Assembly: GCF_002811955.1 (NCBI RefSeq)
Contig: NZ_NPEF01000059.1
Coordinates: forward strand, 1-18,585
From: Leptospira ellisii
Lineage (GTDB): Bacteria; Spirochaetota; Leptospiria; Leptospirales; Leptospiraceae
Reading direction: 5' to 3'
Length of the DNA stretch: 18,585 nt
The position numbers and the translations under genes were made by a program. Below are positions 7,665 through 14,792 of this stretch, piece after piece. Positions within the stretch are counted from its first letter, which is position 1; every line of letters starts with the position of its first letter. The notes beneath the pieces were generated by a model. It searched no databases, was not told the origin of the DNA, and saw only the letters and a program-made list of their open reading frames with translations.

Positions 7665-8809
7665 AAAAAATCTCCCTCCTTTTGACTTTCGTTTTTTTAT
7701 CCGCATACGCTCTGACGGCGCAGGAAAAACAAAGCCCGGATCTTCCTTCCGGAATTCCGGAGGACAATCCCAAAGAACTTCCCAAGTCCCAGGAGAAAAA
7801 GCCGGAATTCGGTTTTAGCCAATCGGTCGCGAACGACGTTTTCGTTTTGGGAAACAGTCTTTTCGGAGAAAGGTTGAGTCGCAGAAACAACGAGTCCTAC
7901 GGTACTTTTTCTCCGGGTTTGGTTTTGGGAACGTTCCTAAACTTTTATACTCCCATACCCGGTTTCCGTTTAAATTTAATTATGGCTAATCCGCTGATCG
8001 GCAGATCGAATACGGACAACGACTTCTTTTATCAGTCGACACCCGGAGGTCCGGACCAATCCGACAAAGTGGTCAAAGCTCTGGAATCGGGAAACCTTAC
8101 CTTCGATCCGAATCAGGTCCGCCCGAGAAAGGAAAACAACGGTCTGCGCGATTATTTCATCGGACAGATCGTGTACGAATGGAACACTTCGATCGGCCAG
8201 TTTTTCACTGGGTTTCTGATCGTCAACAGCGCCAATTATCCGTCCAACTCGAGCCTCTTCAATTATACCTTGGGATGGAAACCTTCTATATTAGCTTATT
8301 TGAAACCGGAAATCGTATCCAACTACCGTCTTTCCTCCGAAACGAACGGAGTCAACCAGGGCAACAGCCATCATCGGGCGGCGGTCGGTCACGAATACGG
8401 ATTGGTCGGCGAGCTGAAATTCAATCCGTCCCTTCAGGTCGGTTATCAGTATTTCAACAACAACACGGATCGAAGATCGGGCGTAACCGACGTCACCGCG
8501 AAACTGCAGTTGAACTTCAAGGACGTGAACGTAAGTGTAAGCGACGTTTACAGACCGGATCTGTATCTTTTCGACAACGACCGGGTGTATCCCAAACCCT
8601 CCGGAGTGGCCGCGGATAACGACGCGGAGGACGGCAAGGAAACGGATCCTTCCAAAATCCACGGGACATACAACCAGGCGGTCGCTTCCGCGATTCAATC
8701 CCTTCCTTTGGACGCGGCTTCAAAAAGTCATCTGCTCAACTCCTACCAACAGCAGCATCTGCCGAAACATCACCTCGTGGTCAATCTCGGTTATATGACG
8801 AAATTCTAA
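7661..8809 (+). CDS. Outer-membrane beta-barrel protein, third gene of the MerR operon
   Basis: This 382-residue exported protein has a clear signal peptide (MKKISLLLTFVFLSAYALTA, 1-20, cleavage likely before Gln21). A Pro/Lys/Glu-rich linker (about 21-48) follows. The rest is alternating aromatic/polar beta-strands separated by Asn/Asp/Gly-rich loops, ending in the strand LVVNLGYMTKF. A terminal Phe is the usual signal for BAM-dependent assembly. I cannot assign a named porin family. The start overlaps the eamA stop by 4 nt (ATGA). The context suggests a channel or receptor working with the inner-membrane exporter, though a direct complex is unproven because no periplasmic adaptor is encoded here. 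A strong terminator follows. Confidence 0.85.
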   Translation: MKKISLLLTFVFLSAYALTAQEKQSPDLPSGIPEDNPKELPKSQEKKPEFGFSQSVANDVFVLGNSLFGERLSRRNNESYGTFSPGLVLGTFLNFYTPIPGFRLNLIMANPLIGRSNTDNDFFYQSTPGGPDQSDKVVKALESGNLTFDPNQVRPRKENNGLRDYFIGQIVYEWNTSIGQFFTGFLIVNSANYPSNSSLFNYTLGWKPSILAYLKPEIVSNYRLSSETNGVNQGNSHHRAAVGHEYGLVGELKFNPSLQVGYQYFNNNTDRRSGVTDVTAKLQLNFKDVNVSVSDVYRPDLYLFDNDRVYPKPSGVAADNDAEDGKETDPSKIHGTYNQAVASAIQSLPLDAASKSHLLNSYQQQHLPKHHLVVNLGYMTKF

Positions 8810-8827
8810 AGGTACCTTTCCGTTTTC

Positions 8828-8859
8828 TCCGAACTCGCGCCGGGTTCGGATTTCTTTTT
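8828..8859 (+). terminator. Intrinsic terminator of the merR-eamA-barrel operon
   Basis: A 10-bp stem (TCCGAACTCG, 8828-8837, with CGGGTTCGGA, 8841-8850) has one T-G wobble and a 3-nt CGC loop. It is followed at once by the T-rich tail TTTCTTTTT (8851-8859). It lies 18 nt after the barrel stop codon and closes the operon. Confidence 0.9.
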
Positions 8860-8948
8860 CGCTGGATTTTTCCGCTCCCGATTTTAGAATCCTAATTCTT
8901 TCTTAACTTAAAAAACCGGAAATCTTACGCCGTTTCCGAACCGGACGC

Positions 8949-8977
8949 TTGAGTATCGAACGGAAATTCCTTATTAT
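8949..8977 (+). promoter_or_regulatory. Sigma-70-like promoter of the porin gene, ending 6 nt before the ATG
   Basis: TTGAGT (8949-8954) and TATTAT (8972-8977) are spaced by 17 bp. Initiation 7 nt after the -10 box would fall on A of ATG 8984. No Shine-Dalgarno sequence precedes that ATG. The pair therefore predicts a leaderless mRNA. Confidence 0.55.
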
Positions 8978-8983
8978 CTACAT

Positions 8984-10261
8984 ATGACGCAAAAAAAGAA
9001 TCCGCGATCTTTCGAAATCATGGCAAGTTTATCACGAAAAAAATCCGCTTTGAAACCCGGGTTTCCGCTCGGGATTCCGATTTTTCTCGTTTTAATTCTG
9101 ATCGCCTCCGAACCGGTTTTTTCAGAAGGAAACGGCAAGGATAAAACAAATTCAAATATTCTAATACGATCGGAGGAAAGCGGAAGAAACGAAACGACGG
9201 AAGACGTTCCGAAAAAGGAGGACGAAGAACCTAAAACCGGAAAGCCGGTTCCGAAATTCGGTTTTTTCACCGACTTTTATTACGCGCACAATCCGTATCG
9301 GCCTTCCTCCCGCGACAACCGGTATCTGACGCAACCTTCCCGTTGGGACGAATTCAACGTAAACCTCGCATACGTGGACGGCAAGATAGAAACGGACCGT
9401 TATCGGGGAAGGGTCGCGTTCCAATTCGGAACCTCCGTGAACGCAAACTACAAAAACGAACCCAACTCCGATCAGAATTCCAATCAAGTTTCCGTCAGAA
9501 ACATCCAGGAAGCGTATGCGGGAATCCGTCTTTGGAAAAACCTTTGGATGGACGCGGGGATTTATTTCGGCAATATCGGATTGGAAAGCTGGATCTCTCA
9601 TTCGAACTGGAATTACACTCGGGCGCTCGCCCTGGATTACGTTCCCTATTACTCGAGCGGAATCCGGTTTTCGTATCGTTACTCGGATAAACTCTCGTTC
9701 CAACTTCATCTGATGAACGGATGGTCCAATATCGTTGAAACGAACCGGGACAAGGCGATAGGAACCCAGATCGAATACAAGGCCGCGGATCGTATAAAGA
9801 TAGTCCACAATACGTTCGTCGGGAACGAAGCCCCCGATAGGGAACGTAGACAGACAAGATATTATAATAATCTAATAATTCAATACAACTTCTCCGAATT
9901 TTTCATCGTAGCGATTTCCGGAGATATCGGAATCCAGAGGGTCCCCGATCCGGGAACGAACGCTTATCGTCAGTGGTATATCGGAACGTTTTGGATCACC
10001 TGGAGACCCGCGGATACGTTCAGGACTTCCGTTCGTCTGGAACGTATGTACGATCACGACCAAACGATCATACAAACCGGTACGAAAAACGGATTCCTGA
10101 CTTCCGGCGCGACCTTGACCCTAGATTACATTCCCGACGAAAACTCGATGGTCCGTTTGGAAGGGCGTTATTTCCGCTCCTGCGATCCCGTATTCGATTA
10201 TCATAAAACGAAATCGAAAGAGGAAAAATTTTTGGTCTTTTCGGTCTCGATCAAAATCTAA
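8984..10261 (+). CDS. BBP2/OmpL-like outer-membrane porin
   Basis: This 425-residue exported protein has an extended n-region (1-28), a hydrophobic core (PLGIPIFLVLILIA, 28-41) and likely cleavage near FSEG (46-49). A charged linker rich in Glu and Lys (about 50-88) precedes the barrel. The barrel begins FGFFTDFYYAHNPYRP (92-107), with DEFNVNLAYVDGKIE and RGRVAFQFGTSVNANY shortly after; this is the style of the putative beta-barrel porin-2 family (Bbp2). Aromatic-girdle strands continue to the end (FLVFSVSIKI). Predicted role: passive solute channel in the outer membrane. It stands alone between two terminator/promoter regions. ATG 8984 lacks a ribosome site; ATG 9020 (residue 13) is an alternative start that would give a more usual signal peptide but also lacks one. 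Confidence 0.82.
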   Translation: MTQKKNPRSFEIMASLSRKKSALKPGFPLGIPIFLVLILIASEPVFSEGNGKDKTNSNILIRSEESGRNETTEDVPKKEDEEPKTGKPVPKFGFFTDFYYAHNPYRPSSRDNRYLTQPSRWDEFNVNLAYVDGKIETDRYRGRVAFQFGTSVNANYKNEPNSDQNSNQVSVRNIQEAYAGIRLWKNLWMDAGIYFGNIGLESWISHSNWNYTRALALDYVPYYSSGIRFSYRYSDKLSFQLHLMNGWSNIVETNRDKAIGTQIEYKAADRIKIVHNTFVGNEAPDRERRQTRYYNNLIIQYNFSEFFIVAISGDIGIQRVPDPGTNAYRQWYIGTFWITWRPADTFRTSVRLERMYDHDQTIIQTGTKNGFLTSGATLTLDYIPDENSMVRLEGRYFRSCDPVFDYHKTKSKEEKFLVFSVSIKI

Positions 10262-10317
10262 AACGAATTTCGGTTTAATTCTTGAAACCTTAGGGTTTTC
10301 AGATCGAATAGAAGGAT

Positions 10318-10857
10318 ATGGAAATTGCTACTTTAGGCGGCGGTTGTTTTTGGTGTTTGGAAGCGGTTTACCAAATGGTCGACGGAGTACAGTCGGTCGC
10401 CTCCGGTTACTCCGCGGGTCATCAAAAAAATCCGGACTATCGTTCGGTTTGTTCCGGAACCACGGGACATGCGGAAGTCGTACAGATAGGTTTCGATCCT
10501 TCGATCGTATCTTATCCGGAAATCCTCGATATCTTTTGGATCTGTCACGATCCGACTACGTTAAACAGACAGGGAAACGACGTAGGCACTCAATATCGTT
10601 CCATCATCCTGTATCATTCTCCCGAACAGAAAAAAAGCGCGGAGGAAGCGATCGAAAAGGCGCGTTCCGAATTTTCGAATCCGATCGTAACTCAGGTAGA
10701 AGCGTTGACCGAATTTTATCCCGCGGAAGGTTATCATCAGAATTATTATCGGACCAATCCGGAACAGGCTTACTGTCATTATGTGGTAAGACCGAAACTA
10801 GAAAAGTTTCTCAAGTCCGGATTTAAGAGGAAAAAACCCCTTCCTGACCTTCGGTAA
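10318..10857 (+). CDS. msrA: Peptide-methionine (S)-S-oxide reductase MsrA
   Basis: This 179-residue enzyme reduces the S-epimer of methionine sulfoxide in proteins, repairing oxidative damage with electrons from thioredoxin. The hallmark GCFWCLE (9-15) carries the catalytic Cys10. Other family blocks are GYSAGHQKNPDY (30-41), GHAEVVQIGFDP (50-61), DVGTQYRS (88-95) and YPAEGYHQNYY (134-144), followed by QAYCHYVVRPKL (150-161); Cys153 or Cys13 may be resolving. The start is supported by GAAGGA just before ATG 10318. Length and motifs are typical; no MsrB domain is fused. It follows the porin by 56 nt, but no shared function is apparent. Confidence 0.97.
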   Translation: MEIATLGGGCFWCLEAVYQMVDGVQSVASGYSAGHQKNPDYRSVCSGTTGHAEVVQIGFDPSIVSYPEILDIFWICHDPTTLNRQGNDVGTQYRSIILYHSPEQKKSAEEAIEKARSEFSNPIVTQVEALTEFYPAEGYHQNYYRTNPEQAYCHYVVRPKLEKFLKSGFKRKKPLPDLR

Positions 10858-10864
10858 ATTCTTC

Positions 10865-10893
10865 TTGATCCTTCCCTTTCCGATCGATATGCT
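10865..10893 (+). promoter_or_regulatory. Sigma-70-like promoter of the tandem hydrolase genes
   Basis: TTGATC (10865-10870) and TATGCT (10888-10893) are separated by 17 bp. They sit between the msrA stop and ATG 10903. Initiation 6-9 nt after the -10 box would leave a leader of roughly 0-4 nt, and no Shine-Dalgarno sequence is present. Confidence 0.45.
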
Positions 10894-10902
10894 GATCGAT
10901 TA

Positions 10903-11973
10903 ATGAACGCAAACTTACGAAGAATTTTTTTGTTCCTCATCTTAGGGACATTTTTTTCCCGATGCGCGGCCAGCATCCAACTGCAGGGGGAAATTCATCA
11001 TCCGAAAACGGACGACGGATGGGAACTGACTTTGGAACATTTTCCTCCGATCGGAACCGCTTCCAAAAAATATCCGGTTATCCTCTGTCACGGATTGATC
11101 GCCAATCGGACCTACCTGAAGATCAACGAAAAAAGTTCCATCGTAGCCCGCCTTCAAAAGGAAGGTTACGACGTATGGCTTTTGGATCTCAGAGGAAGAA
11201 GGGACGCGGGATATCCTTCCCTATTTTTCGGGGACAAAACCTACTCGTACAGTTTGGACGATTACGTGAAATACGACGTGGACACCGCCATCAAACACGT
11301 GTTAGCTCGTTCGGGAAAGGATAAGGTAAACTGGATCGGACACAGCATGGGCGGAATGATCGTGTACGCGAGAACCGGAACCCTGGGAGAAAAAAGGATC
11401 GCGAACTTCGTTGCGATCGGTTCCCCCATGATCATGGATCCTCCGAGCTCCTCCATCCAACGCTGGTCCTCGCTGACCTGGTTGTTGAATCTTTGGCCGG
11501 TGTTGCCCGCAGAGACCTGGGCGGGATTACAGGGAGGAACCGGAATTCCCTTTCTCCCCCAAAAATCCTTCGAGGAGCTTTTTTGGCACAAATCTAACGT
11601 CGATTCGTCGATATTATCTGCGGTCAAACGCACTTCGATCAATCCGGGCGCGAGAAACGAAATCCTTCAGTTCAAGGATCTTTCGGAAAGCGGAGAACTT
11701 AGGACTCTGGATCAAAAGACTTCGTACACGTCCTCTTTGAAAAATTTCAAGGTTCCTTCGCTTTTGATCGCGGGAAGAAGGGACAAATTAGGAACGACGG
11801 CCTCGGTGCGTTACGCATACGATACGATCGGCTCCGAAGACAAAACCCTCTTCATCGCCTCCCGTTCCAACCAACACGCGGACGACTACGGACACACGGA
11901 TCTCCTCGTGGGCAAGAACGCGGACAAGGACGTCTTTGCGCCGTTAGTCGCCTGGTTGAATAAAAGAAATTAA
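10903..11973 (+). CDS. Exported alpha/beta hydrolase, first of a tandem pair
   Basis: This 356-residue hydrolase has an N-terminal hydrophobic signal (RRIFLFLILGTFFSRCAAS, 6-24). Cys21 could be lipidated, but Arg at -1 is atypical for a lipobox, so ordinary cleavage after Ala23 is also possible. The fold is clear: oxyanion-side CHGLIANRTY (62-71), GYDVWLLDLRGR (88-99), nucleophile elbow GHSMGG (146-151, Ser148), acid GRRD (Asp294) and GHTD (His331). The layout recalls acid lipases, and LDDYVKYDVDTAI also recalls PhaC-like proteins, but the nucleophile is Ser, not Cys. It probably cleaves an ester outside the cytoplasm; the substrate is unknown. The second hydrolase starts 3 nt after its stop. 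Confidence 0.85.
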   Translation: MNANLRRIFLFLILGTFFSRCAASIQLQGEIHHPKTDDGWELTLEHFPPIGTASKKYPVILCHGLIANRTYLKINEKSSIVARLQKEGYDVWLLDLRGRRDAGYPSLFFGDKTYSYSLDDYVKYDVDTAIKHVLARSGKDKVNWIGHSMGGMIVYARTGTLGEKRIANFVAIGSPMIMDPPSSSIQRWSSLTWLLNLWPVLPAETWAGLQGGTGIPFLPQKSFEELFWHKSNVDSSILSAVKRTSINPGARNEILQFKDLSESGELRTLDQKTSYTSSLKNFKVPSLLIAGRRDKLGTTASVRYAYDTIGSEDKTLFIASRSNQHADDYGHTDLLVGKNADKDVFAPLVAWLNKRN

Positions 11974-11976
11974 ATC

Positions 11977-12954
11977 ATGGATTTTAGAATGAAATACGTA
12001 AAACATACGTCTATAACGATCGTCTTTTTGGCATTAACGGCGGTTTGGAGCTGCACGCGTTATGCGGTCATTACCGAACAGAAATTCGCGTCGCAAACCG
12101 CGAACGTGGGTCCGAACGTTTTTTTGACCACCTTCTCCTACGAAAATTCCTATTATCCTCCGATCCTTCTCGTGGATCCCGTCTTCATCAACAAAAAGGC
12201 CTTGTATCTCGGAGACAAATCCGGATTGATCGGAGTGCTCAACGGGAACGGATTTTCCGTCTGGCTTCTTCATTTCGAAGATCATAAATCCGTAAATCTG
12301 AAGGAAGTCGGAGAAAATCTGATTCCGGAAACGATCGCAAGGATCCAGAAAATTTCCGGGAGAAAGGAGTATATCCTCGGAGGCGTTTCTCTCGGAGGAC
12401 AGGCGATCCTCCATTCCTTCAAGGTCAAAAAGGTTCCCGACACGGCCAAGACCTTCTTTTTGGGAACCGGAATGGATTACAAATACAACGACAGCTTCGT
12501 CGAACAGATGAAAGCCGAAAAACGTTTCGGAACCGACGTCAGCGTATCCTGCAAGAACAAGGATTCCTTCTGCAGAAGGTTCATCTCCCTGGACGAGGAC
12601 GATCCGACGACTCTATTCGTATATCAGAATCTTTTTAACTACCTTCCGTCTCTCGAGGAGAATCCGAAAACCTGGGAATCCTTCGAAACGACCGACTTTC
12701 CCTCTCTGTTCATCGGAGGAAGGATCGACAACGTGGCTCCCACCGAAAGCATCCATCCGGTTTACCGTAGAAAAAAAGGAAACAAGGAATTCTGGGAAGC
12801 GGGAAGGGACAACGGCATGTCCATAGATTACGATCACCTCGGACTTTTCGCGTACGAGGACGCGCCTTCCGAGATATATCAGAAGATCGCGGATTGGTTG
12901 AAACAATCCGTTTCCGAAACTAAGAGGACCGCTTCCAACCCAGCAAGTCCATAA
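11977..12954 (+). CDS. Putative lipoprotein, alpha/beta hydrolase, second of a tandem pair
   Basis: This 325-residue protein has a hydrophobic signal ending VWSC (23-26), a reasonable spirochaetal lipobox, so membrane anchoring is likely. PPILLVDPVFINKKALYLGD (61-80), GNGFSVWLLHF (90-100), GGVSLGG (135-141, Ser138), GGRIDNVAP (Asp251) and YDHLGLF (His287) form a complete Ser-Asp-His triad. The first of these blocks resembles the N-terminal strand region of PhaC-type proteins. It is only moderately similar to its upstream neighbour, so an old duplication or shared pathway is inferred. ATG 11989 (residue 5) is an alternative start. Its last 35 bp overlap the 3' end of the opposite-strand glycosylase gene. 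Confidence 0.8.
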   Translation: MDFRMKYVKHTSITIVFLALTAVWSCTRYAVITEQKFASQTANVGPNVFLTTFSYENSYYPPILLVDPVFINKKALYLGDKSGLIGVLNGNGFSVWLLHFEDHKSVNLKEVGENLIPETIARIQKISGRKEYILGGVSLGGQAILHSFKVKKVPDTAKTFFLGTGMDYKYNDSFVEQMKAEKRFGTDVSVSCKNKDSFCRRFISLDEDDPTTLFVYQNLFNYLPSLEENPKTWESFETTDFPSLFIGGRIDNVAPTESIHPVYRRKKGNKEFWEAGRDNGMSIDYDHLGLFAYEDAPSEIYQKIADWLKQSVSETKRTASNPASP

Positions 12955-13531
12955 CCTTCTTGATGTCCTCCCAAACTTCTCGTTTGAGAGGACTGTTCTC
13001 TCCTCCGTTGCGGATCACGAAACTTGGATGATACGTGGGCATCACGGGAATTCCGTAAAAGGAACCCCAAGTTCCCCTCAGTTTCGTGATTCCCTCCTTC
13101 GTGTTCAGAATGAATCTCGTCGAAGGATTTCCCAAAGTAACGATGACTTTCGGCTGAATGATCTCCAGTTGTCGGATCAGATACGGAGCGCAGGCCCGCG
13201 TTTCATCCTCTTCGGGAGGGCGATCCTTTTCGAATTTCATATCGACGGTCGGTCTGCATTTCACCACGTTCGCGATAAAGACCGATTCCCTGGAAACGCC
13301 CATACCTTTTTCGATGATTCTCGTAAGAAGTTCGCCGGCCCGACCCACGAACGGTCTGCCGGTCAAGTCCTCCTGTTTACCGGGGCCCTCGCCGATAAAA
13401 ACCACTTCGGCGTCCGGATTGCCCTCGCCGAAAACCGTCTTCGTTCGCGTCGTATGAAGTTTACAAAGAGTGCAGCCCGAAACTTCGGAATGAACGAGAT
13501 TCAACCTTCTAAGTTTTTCTTCCGTGCTCAT
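12920..13531 (-). CDS. Family 4 uracil-DNA glycosylase (4Fe-4S)
   Basis: This 203-residue DNA repair enzyme removes uracil from DNA to start base excision repair. Four cysteines positioned for the iron-sulfur cluster of family 4 enzymes are visible: Cys20 and Cys23 (GCTLC), Cys92 (VVKCRP) and Cys114. Active-site motif GEGPGKQED (47-55) is followed by FVGRAG (61-66), NVVKCRP (88-94) and MPTYHPS (164-170, with His168). Length is usual for the family. No Shine-Dalgarno sequence precedes ATG 13531. It is divergent from the exonuclease gene, and its 3' end overlaps the second hydrolase gene by 35 bp, tail to tail. Confidence 0.95.
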   Translation of the reverse strand: MSTEEKLRRLNLVHSEVSGCTLCKLHTTRTKTVFGEGNPDAEVVFIGEGPGKQEDLTGRPFVGRAGELLTRIIEKGMGVSRESVFIANVVKCRPTVDMKFEKDRPPEEDETRACAPYLIRQLEIIQPKVIVTLGNPSTRFILNTKEGITKLRGTWGSFYGIPVMPTYHPSFVIRNGGENSPLKREVWEDIKKVMDLLGWKRSS

Positions 13532-13582
13532 AAAAATACGTTCGATCCAGATTGAAAAAGAATTTCCCTGGAGTCAATGGAA

Positions 13583-14587
13583 ATGATCGTCCTAACGGAA
13601 GCCGGTCTTTACGTTCCGCAAGCGGACGTTTATATCGATCCTTGGAAAGGGGTTCCGCGCGCGATTTTGACGCACGCGCATTCGGATCATACCCGCAAAG
13701 GATCGACCCATTATCTTTGTGCGGAATCAGGTCTTCCCCTGACCCGCGAACGTCTCGGAGAAAAAGCTCCGATCGAAACGCTCCCTTACGGACGATCCGT
13801 CTATCGTAACGGAGTCAAACTCAGTCTACATTCGGCTGGACATATCCTGGGTTCGGCGCAGGTAAGAATCGAATACAAAGGCCGCGTCGCGGTGGTAAGC
13901 GGCGATTACAAAACCGAATCCGATCCCACCTGCGATCCGATCGAAATTCTAAGGTGCGACACGTTCCTTTCCGAAGCCACTTTCGCGAAGCCGCATTACG
14001 TATGGGAAAAATCAGAATTCGTATTTCAGAATATTCTAAACTATCTGCTCGAAAACCGGACCCGCGACGAAATCACCGCGTTGTTCGGATATTCGCTCGG
14101 AAAGGCGCAGAGGCTGATCCGAGGCGTTTCGGACGCAGCCCGGACGAGGGGGATCGACGTGGATTTTTTCGTACACGATTCGATCCATTCCATGAATCGC
14201 CGCTACGAACAATCGGGAATCGCCCTGCCTAAAACGAGACGAATGGGGGAAATTCCGGACGAACCGCGAACTCCGTTCGTATTCGTCGCTCCTCCGGGGA
14301 GTCCGATCCCGAACCCGCAAAAAAAAAGGATCCGAACCGCTTTTTGTTCCGGATGGATGCGTCTTTCCAAAAATCGGAAAGCGGGAAGTTTCGGAAAGGG
14401 GTTCGTACTTTCGGACCACGCGGATTGGAACGGGTTGATCGGAACCATCCTCTCCACCGAAGCGGACGAGATTCTGCTGACTCACGGAGAAACGAAAGAT
14501 ATCGTCCGTTATTTGCAAGAGCGTGGCAAAAATGCCAAAACACTCGAGACTAAGTTCGGTTCGGAAGAATTCGAACTTTTATCCTGA
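13583..14587 (+). CDS. Ligase-associated DNA exonuclease (metallo-beta-lactamase/beta-CASP fold)
   Basis: This protein of about 334 residues resembles the 'ligase-associated DNA exonuclease' family, whose genes usually sit beside an ATP-dependent DNA ligase and an Lhr-type helicase. Numbered from ATG 13583, the opening GLYVPQADVYIDPWKG (8-23) is diagnostic. Metal-binding motifs follow: THAHSDH (30-36), SAGHILGSAQV (84-94) and SGDYKTESDP (106-115). Later motifs are LFGYSLGKAQ (beta-CASP region), FCSGWM, LSDHADW and LLTHGE. ATG 13583 has GGAG at 9 nt; ATG 13577 is possible but only 3 nt from it. No ligase or helicase lies in the window. The gene diverges from the uracil-DNA glycosylase, 51 bp away. 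Confidence 0.9.
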   Translation: MIVLTEAGLYVPQADVYIDPWKGVPRAILTHAHSDHTRKGSTHYLCAESGLPLTRERLGEKAPIETLPYGRSVYRNGVKLSLHSAGHILGSAQVRIEYKGRVAVVSGDYKTESDPTCDPIEILRCDTFLSEATFAKPHYVWEKSEFVFQNILNYLLENRTRDEITALFGYSLGKAQRLIRGVSDAARTRGIDVDFFVHDSIHSMNRRYEQSGIALPKTRRMGEIPDEPRTPFVFVAPPGSPIPNPQKKRIRTAFCSGWMRLSKNRKAGSFGKGFVLSDHADWNGLIGTILSTEADEILLTHGETKDIVRYLQERGKNAKTLETKFGSEEFELLS

Positions 14588-14599
14588 AATTTTTTTCCG

Positions 14600-14744
14600 A
14601 ACGTTCGAAACTCCAAAATTTCAATATTCTTAAATTATAATTTTAAAAGGTCATTTATTCAGACGTATTCGCCTCTCTCATTACTTTATAAGCCAAGAGG
14701 AAATTAATCCGAATTCGGATTATACTGATTTCAACGTTCGAAAC
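14600..14744. repeat. Two 12-bp direct repeats flanking the region upstream of the ankyrin gene
   Basis: AACGTTCGAAAC occurs at 14600-14611 and again at 14733-14744, each followed by TCC or CTCC. The first copy lies inside the perfect palindrome CGAACGTTCG (14598-14607) plus TTCGAA symmetry. An AT-rich palindrome, AAATTATAATTT (14632-14643), and a TATACT box (14721-14726) lie between them. The interval could be a regulated promoter, but TTCGAA-type words are frequent in this genome, so chance is possible. Confidence 0.35.
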
Positions 14745-14792
14745 CTCCGATTGCCGAGTTCGAACCCATATTTTAAAAAATCAGTTAGACGT

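Noticed and set aside
9161..9808. 215-codon minus-strand open frame inside the porin gene
   Set aside because: It is the antisense shadow of a well-supported beta-barrel gene and shows no recognisable domain or start signal.
10282..10300. Hairpin-like GAAACC/GGTTTTC before msrA as a porin terminator
   Set aside because: Pairing needs bulges and no T-tract follows, so it is too weak to list.
10903..12954. Tandem hydrolases as polyhydroxyalkanoate synthases
   Set aside because: PhaC enzymes use a Cys nucleophile and are cytoplasmic. Both proteins have Ser in the elbow and export signals.
14036..14518. 160-codon minus-strand frame inside the exonuclease gene
   Set aside because: It lies opposite conserved beta-CASP motifs and has an Arg/Ser/Phe-rich composition, so it is a shadow.
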